64,000 bases of DNA from Microbulbifer harenosus (GCF_005771435.1 NZ_VANI01000013.1:62001-126000), one strand, 5' to 3'; counted from the stretch's first letter, positions 44,044 through 53,403 are shown. Numbers and translations are program-made. Notes: a model not told the origin generated them from the sequence alone.

Positions 44044-45447
44044 ATGGTATTAAGGACGATTGCTCAGCGCTTTACCCATACATCCGTCCATTTGCACAGT
44101 CTGCGCTGGCAAAGCCTGGCCTCCGTAGTAGTGCTGGCCGCGGTCATCAGCGGCTGCAAAAACCAGCAGACCCAGCAGCAGCCTCCGGCGCAGCCACAAC
44201 AGTCTCAGTCGCAGTCCTCGAGTTCGTCCCAGTCCCAGTCACAGTCACAATCGCAGTCGCAGTCTTCGAGCTCTTCGTCATCGAGCCAGTCGCAATCGAG
44301 CCCGTCTACGGCCAGCAGCATGCCCTCGCCCAGTTCTCCGAGCAGCAGCCGCAGCCCGAGCATGTCCACGGCGAGTAGCCGCGCGCAGCCGAATACGTCT
44401 TTCCCGAGCATCGAATCCGGCGACCGCTCCAGTGAGCAGTCCAGCACATCCTCGCGCAGTGGTGAGGAATCGGCGCGGCGGTCCCGCTCCCAGAGCAGCA
44501 GCGATGGCGAGCCCACCGCCAGCAGAAGTCCGTCGACGCCGGTGTACAACGAGTCCGACCAACGCCCGGAAGAATCCCGTATGCCGCCGGACCCATCCTC
44601 CAATAAGGAAGGTCAGCCGCCGGATGAAATTGATTTCTCGGAAGAGCAGCAGACTGCCAGCAGTAGTGCATCTTCGAGCTCATCCTCGAGTGCGTCTTCC
44701 AGTTCATCCAGTAGCGCATCGTCGAGCAGTGCGTCATCCAGCAGTTCATCATCCAACAGTTCGTCATCCAGCAGTGCATCTGCCAGCGGTGCGCCGAGCA
44801 GCGCTTCTAGCAGCACTCCGTCCAGCAATTCCCCTTCGGGGGCCCAAGGTGGAGGACAAAGCGGAGAGCAGTCCACCGCTGCGGCCGGCGGTCAAGCCGG
44901 TGGTGGCGCGCCCGCCAGTGCCTCCAGCACCGGCAGCCCACCCAGCGGCAGTGGCGCGCCCAACGAGGCACCGATGAGCGCCGCGGAACGGGTGGCGGAG
45001 TTGGAAGGAAGATTCGAATCCACTATGGCCACCTACGACGGAATGATCCTGCGTGAGCGGGATTACGTGCGTAACCGCCCCGCGTCCGCCGAGGAGGAGA
45101 CCGCAGAAGACGAGGCGCCCCCCGGTGAGTCGCTGGAAGATCTGATCGAATCCGCGGAAGCCGAATTACCGCCCGCGCCCCCGTCTGGCGGCGGTGAACC
45201 TGGCGGCGGTCCAGAAGAAAACAACTCCAGCGGCCAGGCCACCGGCCCCGGTCTCCCAACCAAGGGCCGCAAAGGTGAATACAACCACACCAACACCGCT
45301 GTGGTAGTTCCCGCCGATGTTCCCACCGGCGATGACGACGACGTAGTGGCACGCCAGATCCGCGAGGCGGCCATGCGCGAATCCGATCCCGAACTGCGGG
45401 AAAAACTCTGGGAAGAGTATCGGAAATATAAAAAAACTCAGAAATGA
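44044..45447 (+). CDS. Lipoprotein with extreme Ser/Gln-rich linker (cluster gene 2)
   Basis: A 467-residue protein. A long basic signal region ends in the lipobox VISGC near residue 38. Residues ~40-300 are low-complexity, first Gln/Ser repeats, then runs of Ser with occasional Ala, Asn or Pro, encoded by mixed AGC/TCG/TCC codons. The C-terminal part (residues ~300-467) is ordered and charged (MSAAERVAELEGRFESTMAT; LREKLWEEYRKYKK), with an acidic VPTGDDDDVVARQI segment. Poly-Ser linkers are common in Cellvibrionales extracellular proteins. The linker could let the C-terminus reach across the periplasm or away from the cell surface. AGGAGATGACCC lies before the ATG. Confidence 0.78.
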   Translation: MVLRTIAQRFTHTSVHLHSLRWQSLASVVVLAAVISGCKNQQTQQQPPAQPQQSQSQSSSSSQSQSQSQSQSQSSSSSSSSQSQSSPSTASSMPSPSSPSSSRSPSMSTASSRAQPNTSFPSIESGDRSSEQSSTSSRSGEESARRSRSQSSSDGEPTASRSPSTPVYNESDQRPEESRMPPDPSSNKEGQPPDEIDFSEEQQTASSSASSSSSSSASSSSSSSASSSSASSSSSSSNSSSSSSASASGAPSSASSSTPSSNSPSGAQGGGQSGEQSTAAAGGQAGGGAPASASSTGSPPSGSGAPNEAPMSAAERVAELEGRFESTMATYDGMILRERDYVRNRPASAEEETAEDEAPPGESLEDLIESAEAELPPAPPSGGGEPGGGPEENNSSGQATGPGLPTKGRKGEYNHTNTAVVVPADVPTGDDDDVVARQIREAAMRESDPELREKLWEEYRKYKKTQK

Positions 45448-45477
45448 AGATGAAAATTCATCAGGGAGAGTAGTGAT

Positions 45478-46674
45478 ATGTTTTTCTCGTACGCACGCAG
45501 CGCCCTGTACAGCCTGACACTGGGTTTATTGACTCTCGTCGGCTGCACCACCACCGAGGTGCGCACCACCGCCTACACACCACTCACGGTAGAGGACGCC
45601 GCTATTGCGGAAAACCGACTACTCGATGTGGGCATCGTCCAATTCAATGCGGGCTTGAATCAGGAGGACGAACTGGAAGAGGACGACCTGGTCTTCCCGG
45701 AACTGCGCCGCGCGGAATCCCGTTACATTGCCGTCACTCTCGCGGATGCGGTGCAATCCAGCCAGGGCTGGGGGGCGGTGCGGGTGGTTCCCAGCGAGCG
45801 CACCAATATCGACGTGACCGTCACAGGGAAAATTGTGCAGTCCGACGGTGAAACGCTCACCGTGGATGTCACCGTCGTCGACTCCCGCGGCCAGGTGTGG
45901 TTTACCCGACAATACACCGAGCAGGCGTCCCACTACGCCTACGACCGCAAACATCCCACCGAGGGCGATGCGTTCCAGGGCATTTACAATCGCATATCCA
46001 ACGACATGCTGATTTATCGGCAGGGATTGTCGGACCAGTACATCGCGGAGTTGCGCACGATCTCCGAAATCAAGTTTGCCCAGAGCTTTTCTCCCAGAGC
46101 CTTCGAACGCTACCTGGTACAAGACCAAAACGGTCTTTACCGACTCACTGCGCTGCCCGCGGATAACGACCCGATGCTGATACGCGTGCGTCAGATCCGC
46201 GAGCGCGATTACCTGTTCGTGGACACATTGCAGGGCTACTACGACACCTTCGTAAAAACCATGGAGACCCCCTATCAGGAGTGGCGAGCCATGAGTTATG
46301 AAGAAGTGAAAGAAATGCGCGAACTCAAACGCAAGGCCCGCAACAACACCATCATGGGCGTGGCCGCAATCGTCGGCGGTATTGCCGCGGCTGGCGCCGG
46401 CGGCGGTGCGGCACGCCAGGCAGGCAATGTCGCCGTGGCTGGCGGTGGTTATCTTGTAAAAAGCGGATTTGATCGCCGAGCGGAAGCCAAAATGCACATC
46501 GAGGCACTGCAGGAACTCGGCGACTCCATGGAGGCGGAAGTGGAACCCCGCATCGTGGAGCTGGAAGACCGCACCGTGACCTTGTCCGGTTCGGTGGAAA
46601 ACCAGTACCAGCAGTGGCGCGAACTGTTAAAAGAAATCTATGAAGTGGAAACCGGCGGCATAAGCGATATCTAA
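45478..46674 (+). CDS. Outer-membrane-type lipoprotein with CsgG/ABP-like fold and glycine zipper (cluster gene 3)
   Basis: A 398-residue lipoprotein (lipobox TLVGC near residue 22). Residues ~45-160 alternate strands in a way that recalls CsgG/LpoB-type proteins (LLDVGIVQFNAGLN; WGAVRVVPSERTNIDVTVTG; TLTVDVTVVDSRGQVWFTRQ). A Gly/Ala-rich segment near 292-325 (GVAAIVGGIAAAGAGGGAAR) could span or insert in a membrane. The C-terminus is helical with a conserved-looking Tyr/Trp end (NQYQQWRELLKEIYEVE). The exact family is not recognised. It begins 30 bases after the poly-Ser gene, with GGGAGAG upstream. Confidence 0.7.
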   Translation: MFFSYARSALYSLTLGLLTLVGCTTTEVRTTAYTPLTVEDAAIAENRLLDVGIVQFNAGLNQEDELEEDDLVFPELRRAESRYIAVTLADAVQSSQGWGAVRVVPSERTNIDVTVTGKIVQSDGETLTVDVTVVDSRGQVWFTRQYTEQASHYAYDRKHPTEGDAFQGIYNRISNDMLIYRQGLSDQYIAELRTISEIKFAQSFSPRAFERYLVQDQNGLYRLTALPADNDPMLIRVRQIRERDYLFVDTLQGYYDTFVKTMETPYQEWRAMSYEEVKEMRELKRKARNNTIMGVAAIVGGIAAAGAGGGAARQAGNVAVAGGGYLVKSGFDRRAEAKMHIEALQELGDSMEAEVEPRIVELEDRTVTLSGSVENQYQQWRELLKEIYEVETGGISDI

Positions 46675-46775
46675 GCCCCCGGACCTTTCCTGGAAACACG
46701 CTCGGTCGGCAGCGGGGATCAAGCCATCCCCGTCTGCCGGCGACCCGAAAATAACAGCGAACGGTGCGGAACATT

Positions 46776-48350
46776 ATGCAATACCGCGATCCATCATCGG
46801 ACGATGAATCCTTTATCCAACCCGCCGACTTTTCTTTCGGCGGTGAGCCAAAAACGGACAACCTGGGCCAAGCAAAAAGCCGGAAAACGGGAAGTGATGC
46901 AACCACTGGTGCGCACGCCGCGAAAAAGCTGACGCCCTGGTTGCTGGGCGGCGCGATGATCGCCGCGTTGGTCGGTGTATTTTGGGTATTGCCGCAAGTT
47001 GTGGAAAAACCTGCGGTCGCATCCGTCGCCACCACTGTTCCGGCGGCAGCGACACAAAAGGCCGCACCCAAGGTAGAGGTATCCCCCTTTACCGAGGCGG
47101 AAATCACCCAGCAGCGCCGGGAAGTACAGCAGGTGCTGCAGGAAATCCTGCAACTGCAGGAAGAGCTGATAGAGCGCAAGGTAGAAACCTGGGCGGCGGA
47201 AGAGTACTTCGCCGCACGCACTCTCGCGGAAGAGGCAGACGGTATTTATCGCCAGCGAAAATTCATGGCCGCGTTGCAGCAGTATCGCCTGGCGCTCACC
47301 GGCCTGCAGCAGCTGCGCGACAGTATCCCCACACGTATTGAGCAACATTTGGCGGAAGGGCACGCGGCGCTGGATATCGGCGACGCCGCTGCTGCGAACA
47401 AGGCTTTCGATCTGGTGCTGACCATCTCCCAGGATCACCCGCGCGGCGTCAAGGGCAAGTCCCGTGCGGAACGGCTGCCGGAAGTTTGGCCACACGTTGT
47501 TAGCGGAAAAAACGCCTTTGCAGAAAATGCTCTGGATATCGCCAAGGCGGCACTGGAAAGGGCCCTGAGCCTGGATAGCGAAACCGAACCGGCGAAAGCC
47601 CTGCTGCCAAAAGTAAATGCGGCAATCCTTGAGCGGGATTACAGCCAGGCCATGTCCGCGGGCTATGCCGCCATTGCCGCCGGTGACTACGACACGGCCA
47701 AGGCCTCGTTTCACAAAGCCAAGAAGCTCAAGCCTACCGCCAGCGACCCCGATGTAGGTATCACCCAGGCGGAAAACGGTCTATCCAAGGCCCGCCTGGA
47801 TCGCCTGTTTGCCAGCGCTTCGGAAAATGAAGCGCAAGAGCAGTGGCACCAGGCGGCGGAGCAATATGGCAAACTGATCAAACAGGACGGGAGCCTGGTG
47901 GAAGCCATCACCGGCAAGGCTCGCGCCGATGCCCGCGCCAAGCTGGACGATCAACTCCAGGAGCTGCTAAGCGATCCCCTCACCCTGGGGCAGAGCAAAC
48001 GCAATCAGTATGCGCGCAAGGTTCTCGCGGACGCCCGCGCGCTCAACGCAGACACACCGCGCCTGAAAAATCAGATAGAACAGCTTGAAATCGCACTGAC
48101 CAAATCCCTGATACCGATTACGGTTTTGTTGCAATCCGATACCAGTACGCACGTGACCATTTATCACGTAGGCAAACTCGGCAATTTTTCCGAGCGGGAA
48201 ATCGCACTCAAACCTGGCCGCTACACCGCGGTCGGTACCCGCCAGGGATATCGCGATGTGCGCCAGGAATTTGTTGTCGACCCCGGTTCGGAGTCTCCGG
48301 TTGTTACGATCCAATGCCAGGAAAAAATTAACAACGCCAATAATTCCTGA
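46776..48350 (+). CDS. Single-span TPR protein (cluster gene 4)
   Basis: A 524-residue protein. A ~50-residue cytoplasmic tail contains the acidic motif SSDDESFIQPADF, which recurs as NDDASVIQPIGF in cluster gene 5. One membrane span follows (LTPWLLGGAMIAALVGVFWV). The periplasmic part is helical with TPR-like units (near residues 135-170, 190-220, 275-305, 330-365). A beta-rich end (ITVLLQSDTSTHVTIYHVGK ... KPGRYTAVGTRQGYRDV) resembles a PEGA domain. ATG 46776 is preferred to GTG 46764. About 380 bases without a gene separate it from cluster gene 5. Confidence 0.75.
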   Translation: MQYRDPSSDDESFIQPADFSFGGEPKTDNLGQAKSRKTGSDATTGAHAAKKLTPWLLGGAMIAALVGVFWVLPQVVEKPAVASVATTVPAAATQKAAPKVEVSPFTEAEITQQRREVQQVLQEILQLQEELIERKVETWAAEEYFAARTLAEEADGIYRQRKFMAALQQYRLALTGLQQLRDSIPTRIEQHLAEGHAALDIGDAAAANKAFDLVLTISQDHPRGVKGKSRAERLPEVWPHVVSGKNAFAENALDIAKAALERALSLDSETEPAKALLPKVNAAILERDYSQAMSAGYAAIAAGDYDTAKASFHKAKKLKPTASDPDVGITQAENGLSKARLDRLFASASENEAQEQWHQAAEQYGKLIKQDGSLVEAITGKARADARAKLDDQLQELLSDPLTLGQSKRNQYARKVLADARALNADTPRLKNQIEQLEIALTKSLIPITVLLQSDTSTHVTIYHVGKLGNFSEREIALKPGRYTAVGTRQGYRDVRQEFVVDPGSESPVVTIQCQEKINNANNS

Positions 48351-48732
48351 ACCCGGAAACCAACTCCAACGCGGGCAGATCAAAAGCACACGACGTGAAT
48401 GTCGCGGTGATTTTGAATTGGCTGCGCGCGCCTCCCGCAGATTTTCTGACCGGCGGACCATACTTTTCATTACTTCCTCACGCCAACATTGACGCCAGTG
48501 ACGCGTATCGGATGCGCTCCTGGGCATGGACGAATTTGTCGTCCCGGTATCGGTAAAACCGAAAAATCCACGCCAAAAAGACCGGCGCCCAAGCTGCGGG
48601 TGCCAGAGCGGGCTAAGCTGAAATGCGCGGCTCTGCCTTTGGGACTTTTGGTACCCAGGCGATCCGGTAAGGAAACCGGTGTGGCGACAGCGGCGGAAAA
48701 ATCAATAAGTGCGCAGTAACAGGAAACCATAA
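48351..48732. other. Non-coding stretch inside the envelope cluster
   Basis: About 380 bases between cluster genes 4 and 5. Short frames on both strands lack ribosome sites and protein-like composition. A secondary promoter may lie here; no terminator hairpin with a T run was seen. Confidence 0.4.
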
Positions 48733-50823
48733 ATGACAGCTAAGGAAGCGGTACCCGTTCGCGAAAACGAGCCGGCCAACGATGATGCCTCAGTCATCCA
48801 GCCGATCGGTTTCACCCCTGCCCAGGTTTCCAGTGGTGGCAACAAACTGCTGCTCTCCCCCAAAGCCATCGCTGTGGTTGCCAGCCTCTGCTTCGGCGCG
48901 CTGATGCTGGTTTACCTGCTGGTGGCACGCTCCCTGATTTTTGAAACCCAGCCTGCGGATGCCGATGTTTCCGTCAGCGGCTTTGCCTTGCGCCTCGGCG
49001 ACGGCCACCTGGTGCTGCCCGGCAGTTACCGCTACACCGTCAGCGCCACCGGTTATCTGCCACAGAGTGGCGAAGTGGAAATCAGCAGCGACAGCAACAG
49101 CCGCCACGCGGTGAAGCTTGAGCGCCTGCCCGGACATTTGCAGGTCATTACCGAACCAGCGGTACCCGTGCGCATTCTCGTCAATGGCGCGGAAGTGGAT
49201 AGCAGCGAAGGCCTCGCCCAGTCCATTCCCGCCGGCCGCAAACGTATCACTGTACTAACGGAGCGTTATCTGCCGTTCAGCAAGGAAGTGGAAATCGAGG
49301 GGCTCGACAATACGCAGACCCTGACCGCCAGCCTGCGCCCGGCCTGGGCCAATGTACATATCACCAGTAATCCAGCCGGCGCCACCGTCAGCGTGGAAGG
49401 AAAAATCCTCGGCACCACGCCGCTGACAGCGGAACTGGTGCAGGGTGATCGCGTGGTCGACATCTCACTGCCGGATCATAAAACCGTACAGATTCCGGTT
49501 CCGGTCACCGCCGGGGTGGATCAGACCCTGCAGACTGTCGACCTCGCGGCCGCGGACGGCACCCTGCGGGTGGTGAGCAATCCACCCGGGGCCAGCATCA
49601 CCGTAAATGGCGAGTACCGCGGCCAGGCCCCGATGGACGTCGCACTCGCTTCCAACCGCCGGCATCAGCTGCGCTTCTTCCTCGACGGTTACCGCTCTGT
49701 GGAGCACACCGTGGATGTGCGTGCGGGCGATCTGCGCGACCTGAACGTGGATCTCACCGCAGTATTCGGCGATGTCACCATCACCAGCAGCCCACCGGAA
49801 GCGCAGGTATTCATCGACGGCAGGCTGGCGGGGATTGCCGGCGAAACCTTCACCCTGCCCACCCGCAGCCACACCATTACCGTGCGCAAGGCGGGTTACG
49901 AGGATTATCAGACCACCATCGTGCCTTCCAGCAAACTCAAGCAGAGTGTGCGCGCAATACTACTCACCGGTGAGCAGGCGCGCTGGAGCAATGTGCCCGC
50001 GGAAATCACCCACGGTGCCGGTGGCAAAATGCTGCTGATGCGCCCCAGTTCAGAATTCACCATGGGCTCCTCACGTCGCGAGCAGGGGCGCCAGGCCAAT
50101 GAGGTACTGCGCAAGATTTCTCTCACCCGCCCGTTTTACATCGGCACAACCGAAGTCACCAACCGCGAATATCGACGCTATCAGCGCATGCACAGTTCCA
50201 GCCACACCAATGGTGTCAGTCTGGATAACGACAGCCTGCCGGTGGTGAACATCAGCTGGAATGACGCCGCCCTGTTCTGCAACTGGCTGAGCGCCCGTGA
50301 CGGTCTCAAGGAGGTTTACCGCACTGAGCGTGGCCGCGTGGTGGGGTTTGACGGCAGCGCCAACGGCTATCGCATGCCCACGGAGGCCGAGTGGGCCTGG
50401 GCTGCCCGCTATGAACGCGGCGCCATGCGTAAATTCCCCTGGGGTAATGCGCTGCCGGTGGGCAAAAACTCCGGCAACTACGCCGATAGCAGTGCCGGCC
50501 AGATAGTTCCCGCAGTGCTGCGCACCTATAACGACAACTATGCCGCCACCGCACCGGTGGGTAGCTTCGGCCCCAATCATCTTGGCCTGTTCGATATGGG
50601 CGGCAATGTCTCCGAATGGATTCACGACCTGTACACCATCGGTACGGGCCTCTCTACCAGGGCTGAAGAAAACCCGGTGGGACCACAGGAGGGCGATTAC
50701 CACGTCGTGCGCGGCTCCAGCTGGCGGCACGCGGGACTCACCGAACTGCGCCTGTCTTACCGGGATTACGGCGCGGAAGCGCGCGATGATGTGGGCTTCC
50801 GCGTGGCCCGCTGGGTCAATTGA
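48733..50823 (+). CDS. Single-span PEGA-repeat protein with C-terminal SUMF/FGE-like domain (cluster gene 5)
   Basis: A 696-residue protein. The cytoplasmic tail has the shared IQP motif (NDDASVIQPIGFTPAQ), followed by a span at ~43-67. The periplasmic part has four or five tandem PEGA-type units; the clearest cores are ITSNPAGATVSVEGKILGTT, VVSNPPGASITVNGEYRGQA and ITSSPPEAQVFIDGRLAG. Residues ~430-695 are a SUMF/formylglycine-generating-enzyme-type domain (MLLMRPSSEFTMGSS; YRMPTEAEWAWAARY; NVSEWIHDLY; VVRGSSWRHAG). The Cys residues that catalyse in true FGE are missing from the RGSSW...GFRVARW end. It is therefore more likely a binding or structural domain. Confidence 0.82.
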   Translation: MTAKEAVPVRENEPANDDASVIQPIGFTPAQVSSGGNKLLLSPKAIAVVASLCFGALMLVYLLVARSLIFETQPADADVSVSGFALRLGDGHLVLPGSYRYTVSATGYLPQSGEVEISSDSNSRHAVKLERLPGHLQVITEPAVPVRILVNGAEVDSSEGLAQSIPAGRKRITVLTERYLPFSKEVEIEGLDNTQTLTASLRPAWANVHITSNPAGATVSVEGKILGTTPLTAELVQGDRVVDISLPDHKTVQIPVPVTAGVDQTLQTVDLAAADGTLRVVSNPPGASITVNGEYRGQAPMDVALASNRRHQLRFFLDGYRSVEHTVDVRAGDLRDLNVDLTAVFGDVTITSSPPEAQVFIDGRLAGIAGETFTLPTRSHTITVRKAGYEDYQTTIVPSSKLKQSVRAILLTGEQARWSNVPAEITHGAGGKMLLMRPSSEFTMGSSRREQGRQANEVLRKISLTRPFYIGTTEVTNREYRRYQRMHSSSHTNGVSLDNDSLPVVNISWNDAALFCNWLSARDGLKEVYRTERGRVVGFDGSANGYRMPTEAEWAWAARYERGAMRKFPWGNALPVGKNSGNYADSSAGQIVPAVLRTYNDNYAATAPVGSFGPNHLGLFDMGGNVSEWIHDLYTIGTGLSTRAEENPVGPQEGDYHVVRGSSWRHAGLTELRLSYRDYGAEARDDVGFRVARWVN

Positions 50824-50884
50824 TCGCGGAGCCAGAGAAGTAAGAACAGAAAGACGTAGGAACAGAGAGAAACGAGGTGTTGGC

Positions 50885-51157
50885 ATGCAACGCTATAGAC
50901 AAACCAACCTGGTGCGATTCCTGCCCCTGATTCTGCTATGCAGTTTCGCGCTGGGTGCACAAGCGCAATCAGCCGCTGACGACGCGAAGACAGATCAGGA
51001 AAAGCAGGAAGAAAAAGTCACCGCCCAGCCTGCTTCAGTCAGTAAAAAAAAACCAGCAGCAAAGATCAAGGCACAGAGCGCCCAAAGTGCCGACAACTAC
51101 GAAGCAACGGAAGAAATATCGGAAGACCTCTCGGTCTCCTACCCGGTGGACATCTAG
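50885..51157 (+). CDS. Small secreted Lys/Glu/Ser-rich protein (cluster gene 6)
   Basis: A 90-residue protein. A clear signal peptide (MQRYRQTNLVRFLPLILLCS, cleavage after GAQAQ) is followed by a short charged low-complexity tail (KQEEKVTAQ; SVSKKKPAAKIKAQ) ending in acidic SEDLSVSYPVDI. GAGGTG lies seven bases before the ATG at 50885. It is probably unstructured in the periplasm and may bridge the preceding SUMF protein and the ExbB-like channel. No family recognised. Confidence 0.68.
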   Translation: MQRYRQTNLVRFLPLILLCSFALGAQAQSAADDAKTDQEKQEEKVTAQPASVSKKKPAAKIKAQSAQSADNYEATEEISEDLSVSYPVDI

Positions 51158-51248
51158 CAACAGCGAATAGCGCGAAAATTCCAGCGGAAATCTGAGCAAT
51201 AGCCGGGCCTCGCCAATGGAATGGCCCCACAAATAAGCGGGAATACCC

Positions 51249-52043
51249 ATGAAATTCAAGTCTTCAGATTTTATGTTCCAGCTGTTCGCCCTGCTCGGGG
51301 CCATCATCCTGGTACACGCCATTTACGTAGCCATCATCCGCCCCAACGCCGACGCTCTGATCCAGGAGCAGATGGCAAGGGAGGAAGCCGGTGAAACCTA
51401 TATTCAGCAACGCTCGATGTACATTGTGTTGCGCGATTATGAACAGGAAGCCTGCTTCGTACTGATGCTGTGGGCCATGGCCATCATGGGACTAAAGGCA
51501 CGACGCAGTATGCGCGAGCGCAAACTACTGGACCAGGCGCTGCTAAATGTCAGCGAGGGCACCCCGATTCTTCCGGAAGACGCGCGCGATCTGTCGCGGC
51601 CAATCCAGGCCTTGCCGGAGGAGGAGCGCAACTTCCTACTACCCCGCGCCCTGCTCACAGCGCTGCAGCGCTTCGGCTCCACCCGCAATGTGGCCGCCGT
51701 TTCCAATTCGGTGAAGGAAGTATGTGAGACCGAGGGCGACCGCCTCGATTCAGAACTGGCGATGGTGCGCTATATCACCTGGGCGATTCCCTCCATCGGG
51801 TTCATCGGTACGGTGCGCGGTATCGGCGAGGCATTGGCACAGGCACACCGCGCAGTGGAAGGGGATATTGCCGGTGTGACCGTGAGCCTCGGTGTCGCGT
51901 TCAACTCCACTTTTGTCGCACTTGTCATCAGTATTGTCATTATGTTTTTCACCCACCAACTGCAGTTGATGCAGGAACGGCTGGTGCTGGATACCCAGAA
52001 TTACTGTGACAACAATCTGCTGCGCTTTCTGAAAGTCAGCTGA
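51249..52043 (+). CDS. MotA/TolQ/ExbB-like proton channel subunit (cluster gene 7)
   Basis: A 264-residue inner-membrane protein. The first span is at residues ~10-30, a second at ~66-84, then a cytoplasmic helical loop of ~85 residues, then two spans with the family signatures WAIPSIGFIGTVRGIGEALA and GVTVSLGVAFNSTFVALVIS. The length and four-span layout differ from ExbB/TolQ (three spans). These channels work with an Asp-bearing single-span partner of the ExbD/TolR type. The two VWA proteins encoded just downstream each have such a helix, so they are its likely partners. A clean ribosome site precedes the ATG. Confidence 0.87.
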   Translation: MKFKSSDFMFQLFALLGAIILVHAIYVAIIRPNADALIQEQMAREEAGETYIQQRSMYIVLRDYEQEACFVLMLWAMAIMGLKARRSMRERKLLDQALLNVSEGTPILPEDARDLSRPIQALPEEERNFLLPRALLTALQRFGSTRNVAAVSNSVKEVCETEGDRLDSELAMVRYITWAIPSIGFIGTVRGIGEALAQAHRAVEGDIAGVTVSLGVAFNSTFVALVISIVIMFFTHQLQLMQERLVLDTQNYCDNNLLRFLKVS

Positions 52044-52098
52044 ACAAATCCAGGGCGCCCACGGAGCCGGGCCCCCGCCAAAGGAAACAGGAAATCCC

Positions 52099-53403
52099 AT
52101 GAGCAAAGGTGTTCTGGAAATCAACGACTGCGGCCTGCGGGTGTTTGACAGCACGACCGAAGTAGCGGAAAGCCCCGGTGTCGCCATCGTTAACAACCGC
52201 GAAATCATCACTGGCACCGGTGCGTTGATGCGCGCGCGCAGCCATCCCACACAGGTTAATCACCAGTTCTGGCGCAGGCTGAGCTTGGAGACGTTGAAAT
52301 CTTCCAATCCGGGCTGCCGCCACCATGCAGACCTGGCCTTCTGCCACCTGAAAGAAATCGCGGGCCTGTGCGACCTTCCCGATGAAATTGTCCTCGCCGT
52401 GCCCGCAAATTTCACTCGTGAGCAATTGGCGCTGCTGCTCGGCGTGGTCAAAGAGAGCCCTTTCAATATCGTGGCATTAACTGACGCCGCCACCGCCTGT
52501 ATCAGCAGCTGTGCTCCCCGAGGTGTACACCTGCACGTGGAATTGCACCGCCACCAGACACTGGTAAGCCGGGTGGCAGTCCACGAGCGCGCGGAGCTGG
52601 ATATCGCCGAAACCGTAACCGATGCAGGCCTGCACCATTTTCAGGAGGCTTGGGCGCGGATCTTCACCGATGCCTTCATCATGCAATGCCGTTTTGATCC
52701 GCTGCATTCGGCCGATGCCGAGCAGCAGCTCTACGACATGTTGCCTCAGTGGATTGCCCGCGCCATGCGCCAGGGCGAAGTTATGGCGGAACTCGACGAC
52801 CGCACAGCCAAGGTCAGCCTGCGCCAGCTTCAGGACGCGAGCACACCGATTCTGTCTCGGGTACGCGCCATGATTGAGAATCTGGGCGACGCCAGCAGTG
52901 TGGTATTTGTTTCTCACCGCTGGGCGGAAATTCCCGGCGGCGCGCAGCTCGCAGAACGCATTCACCTGCTACCACACAATGCGGTGGCACTGGCGGTGGA
53001 TAAACGCTGGCAGGAACTGCACAGCGAAAATGGCCATCTGCGGCTGATTGCCGACCTCAGTGCTGCCCCCGTCGCCGATGTGGCAGTACAGGTCAATGCT
53101 GCCGCAGAAGCCGGCGCCACTCACCTGCTCTTTGGCAACCGCGCATTGGCAGCTCAGCAGCCACTGTTTGTCAGCTGGCAGGAGGGAAAACTTCAGATTA
53201 CCCCCACCCCGCCCAGTCACCCCGCCGCCACGATCACCCATCACGCGGGCCGACTCGCTCTGCGCGTGGATGCTGGCGCACAACTGATGCTGAACGGTAG
53301 AGAAATTTCCTCTCCGGTCAATCTCTCCGCCGGCGACCGAATCAGCGCGGCGGATTTTGCCGAGGTCATCACAGCGATCAGCGTGGAGCATTATGGCGCG
53401 TAA
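52099..53403 (+). CDS. Actin/Hsp70-like ATPase-fold protein with FHA-like C-terminus (cluster gene 8)
   Basis: A 434-residue cytoplasmic protein. The first ~190 residues resemble a degenerate Hsp70/actin fold: a short first strand pair (VLEINDCGLRVFD), then DEIVLAVPANFTREQLALLL, and FNIVALTDAATACISSCAPR, which parallels the connect region of DnaK-type proteins. The strict phosphate-binding DLGT motif is not clear, so ATPase activity is uncertain. The last ~90 residues (LFVSWQEGKLQITPTPPS; LMLNGREISSPVNLSAGDRI) look like an FHA-type beta sandwich. It overlaps the next gene by 11 bases, so it is translated with the VWA proteins. Confidence 0.6.
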   Translation: MSKGVLEINDCGLRVFDSTTEVAESPGVAIVNNREIITGTGALMRARSHPTQVNHQFWRRLSLETLKSSNPGCRHHADLAFCHLKEIAGLCDLPDEIVLAVPANFTREQLALLLGVVKESPFNIVALTDAATACISSCAPRGVHLHVELHRHQTLVSRVAVHERAELDIAETVTDAGLHHFQEAWARIFTDAFIMQCRFDPLHSADAEQQLYDMLPQWIARAMRQGEVMAELDDRTAKVSLRQLQDASTPILSRVRAMIENLGDASSVVFVSHRWAEIPGGAQLAERIHLLPHNAVALAVDKRWQELHSENGHLRLIADLSAAPVADVAVQVNAAAEAGATHLLFGNRALAAQQPLFVSWQEGKLQITPTPPSHPAATITHHAGRLALRVDAGAQLMLNGREISSPVNLSAGDRISAADFAEVITAISVEHYGA

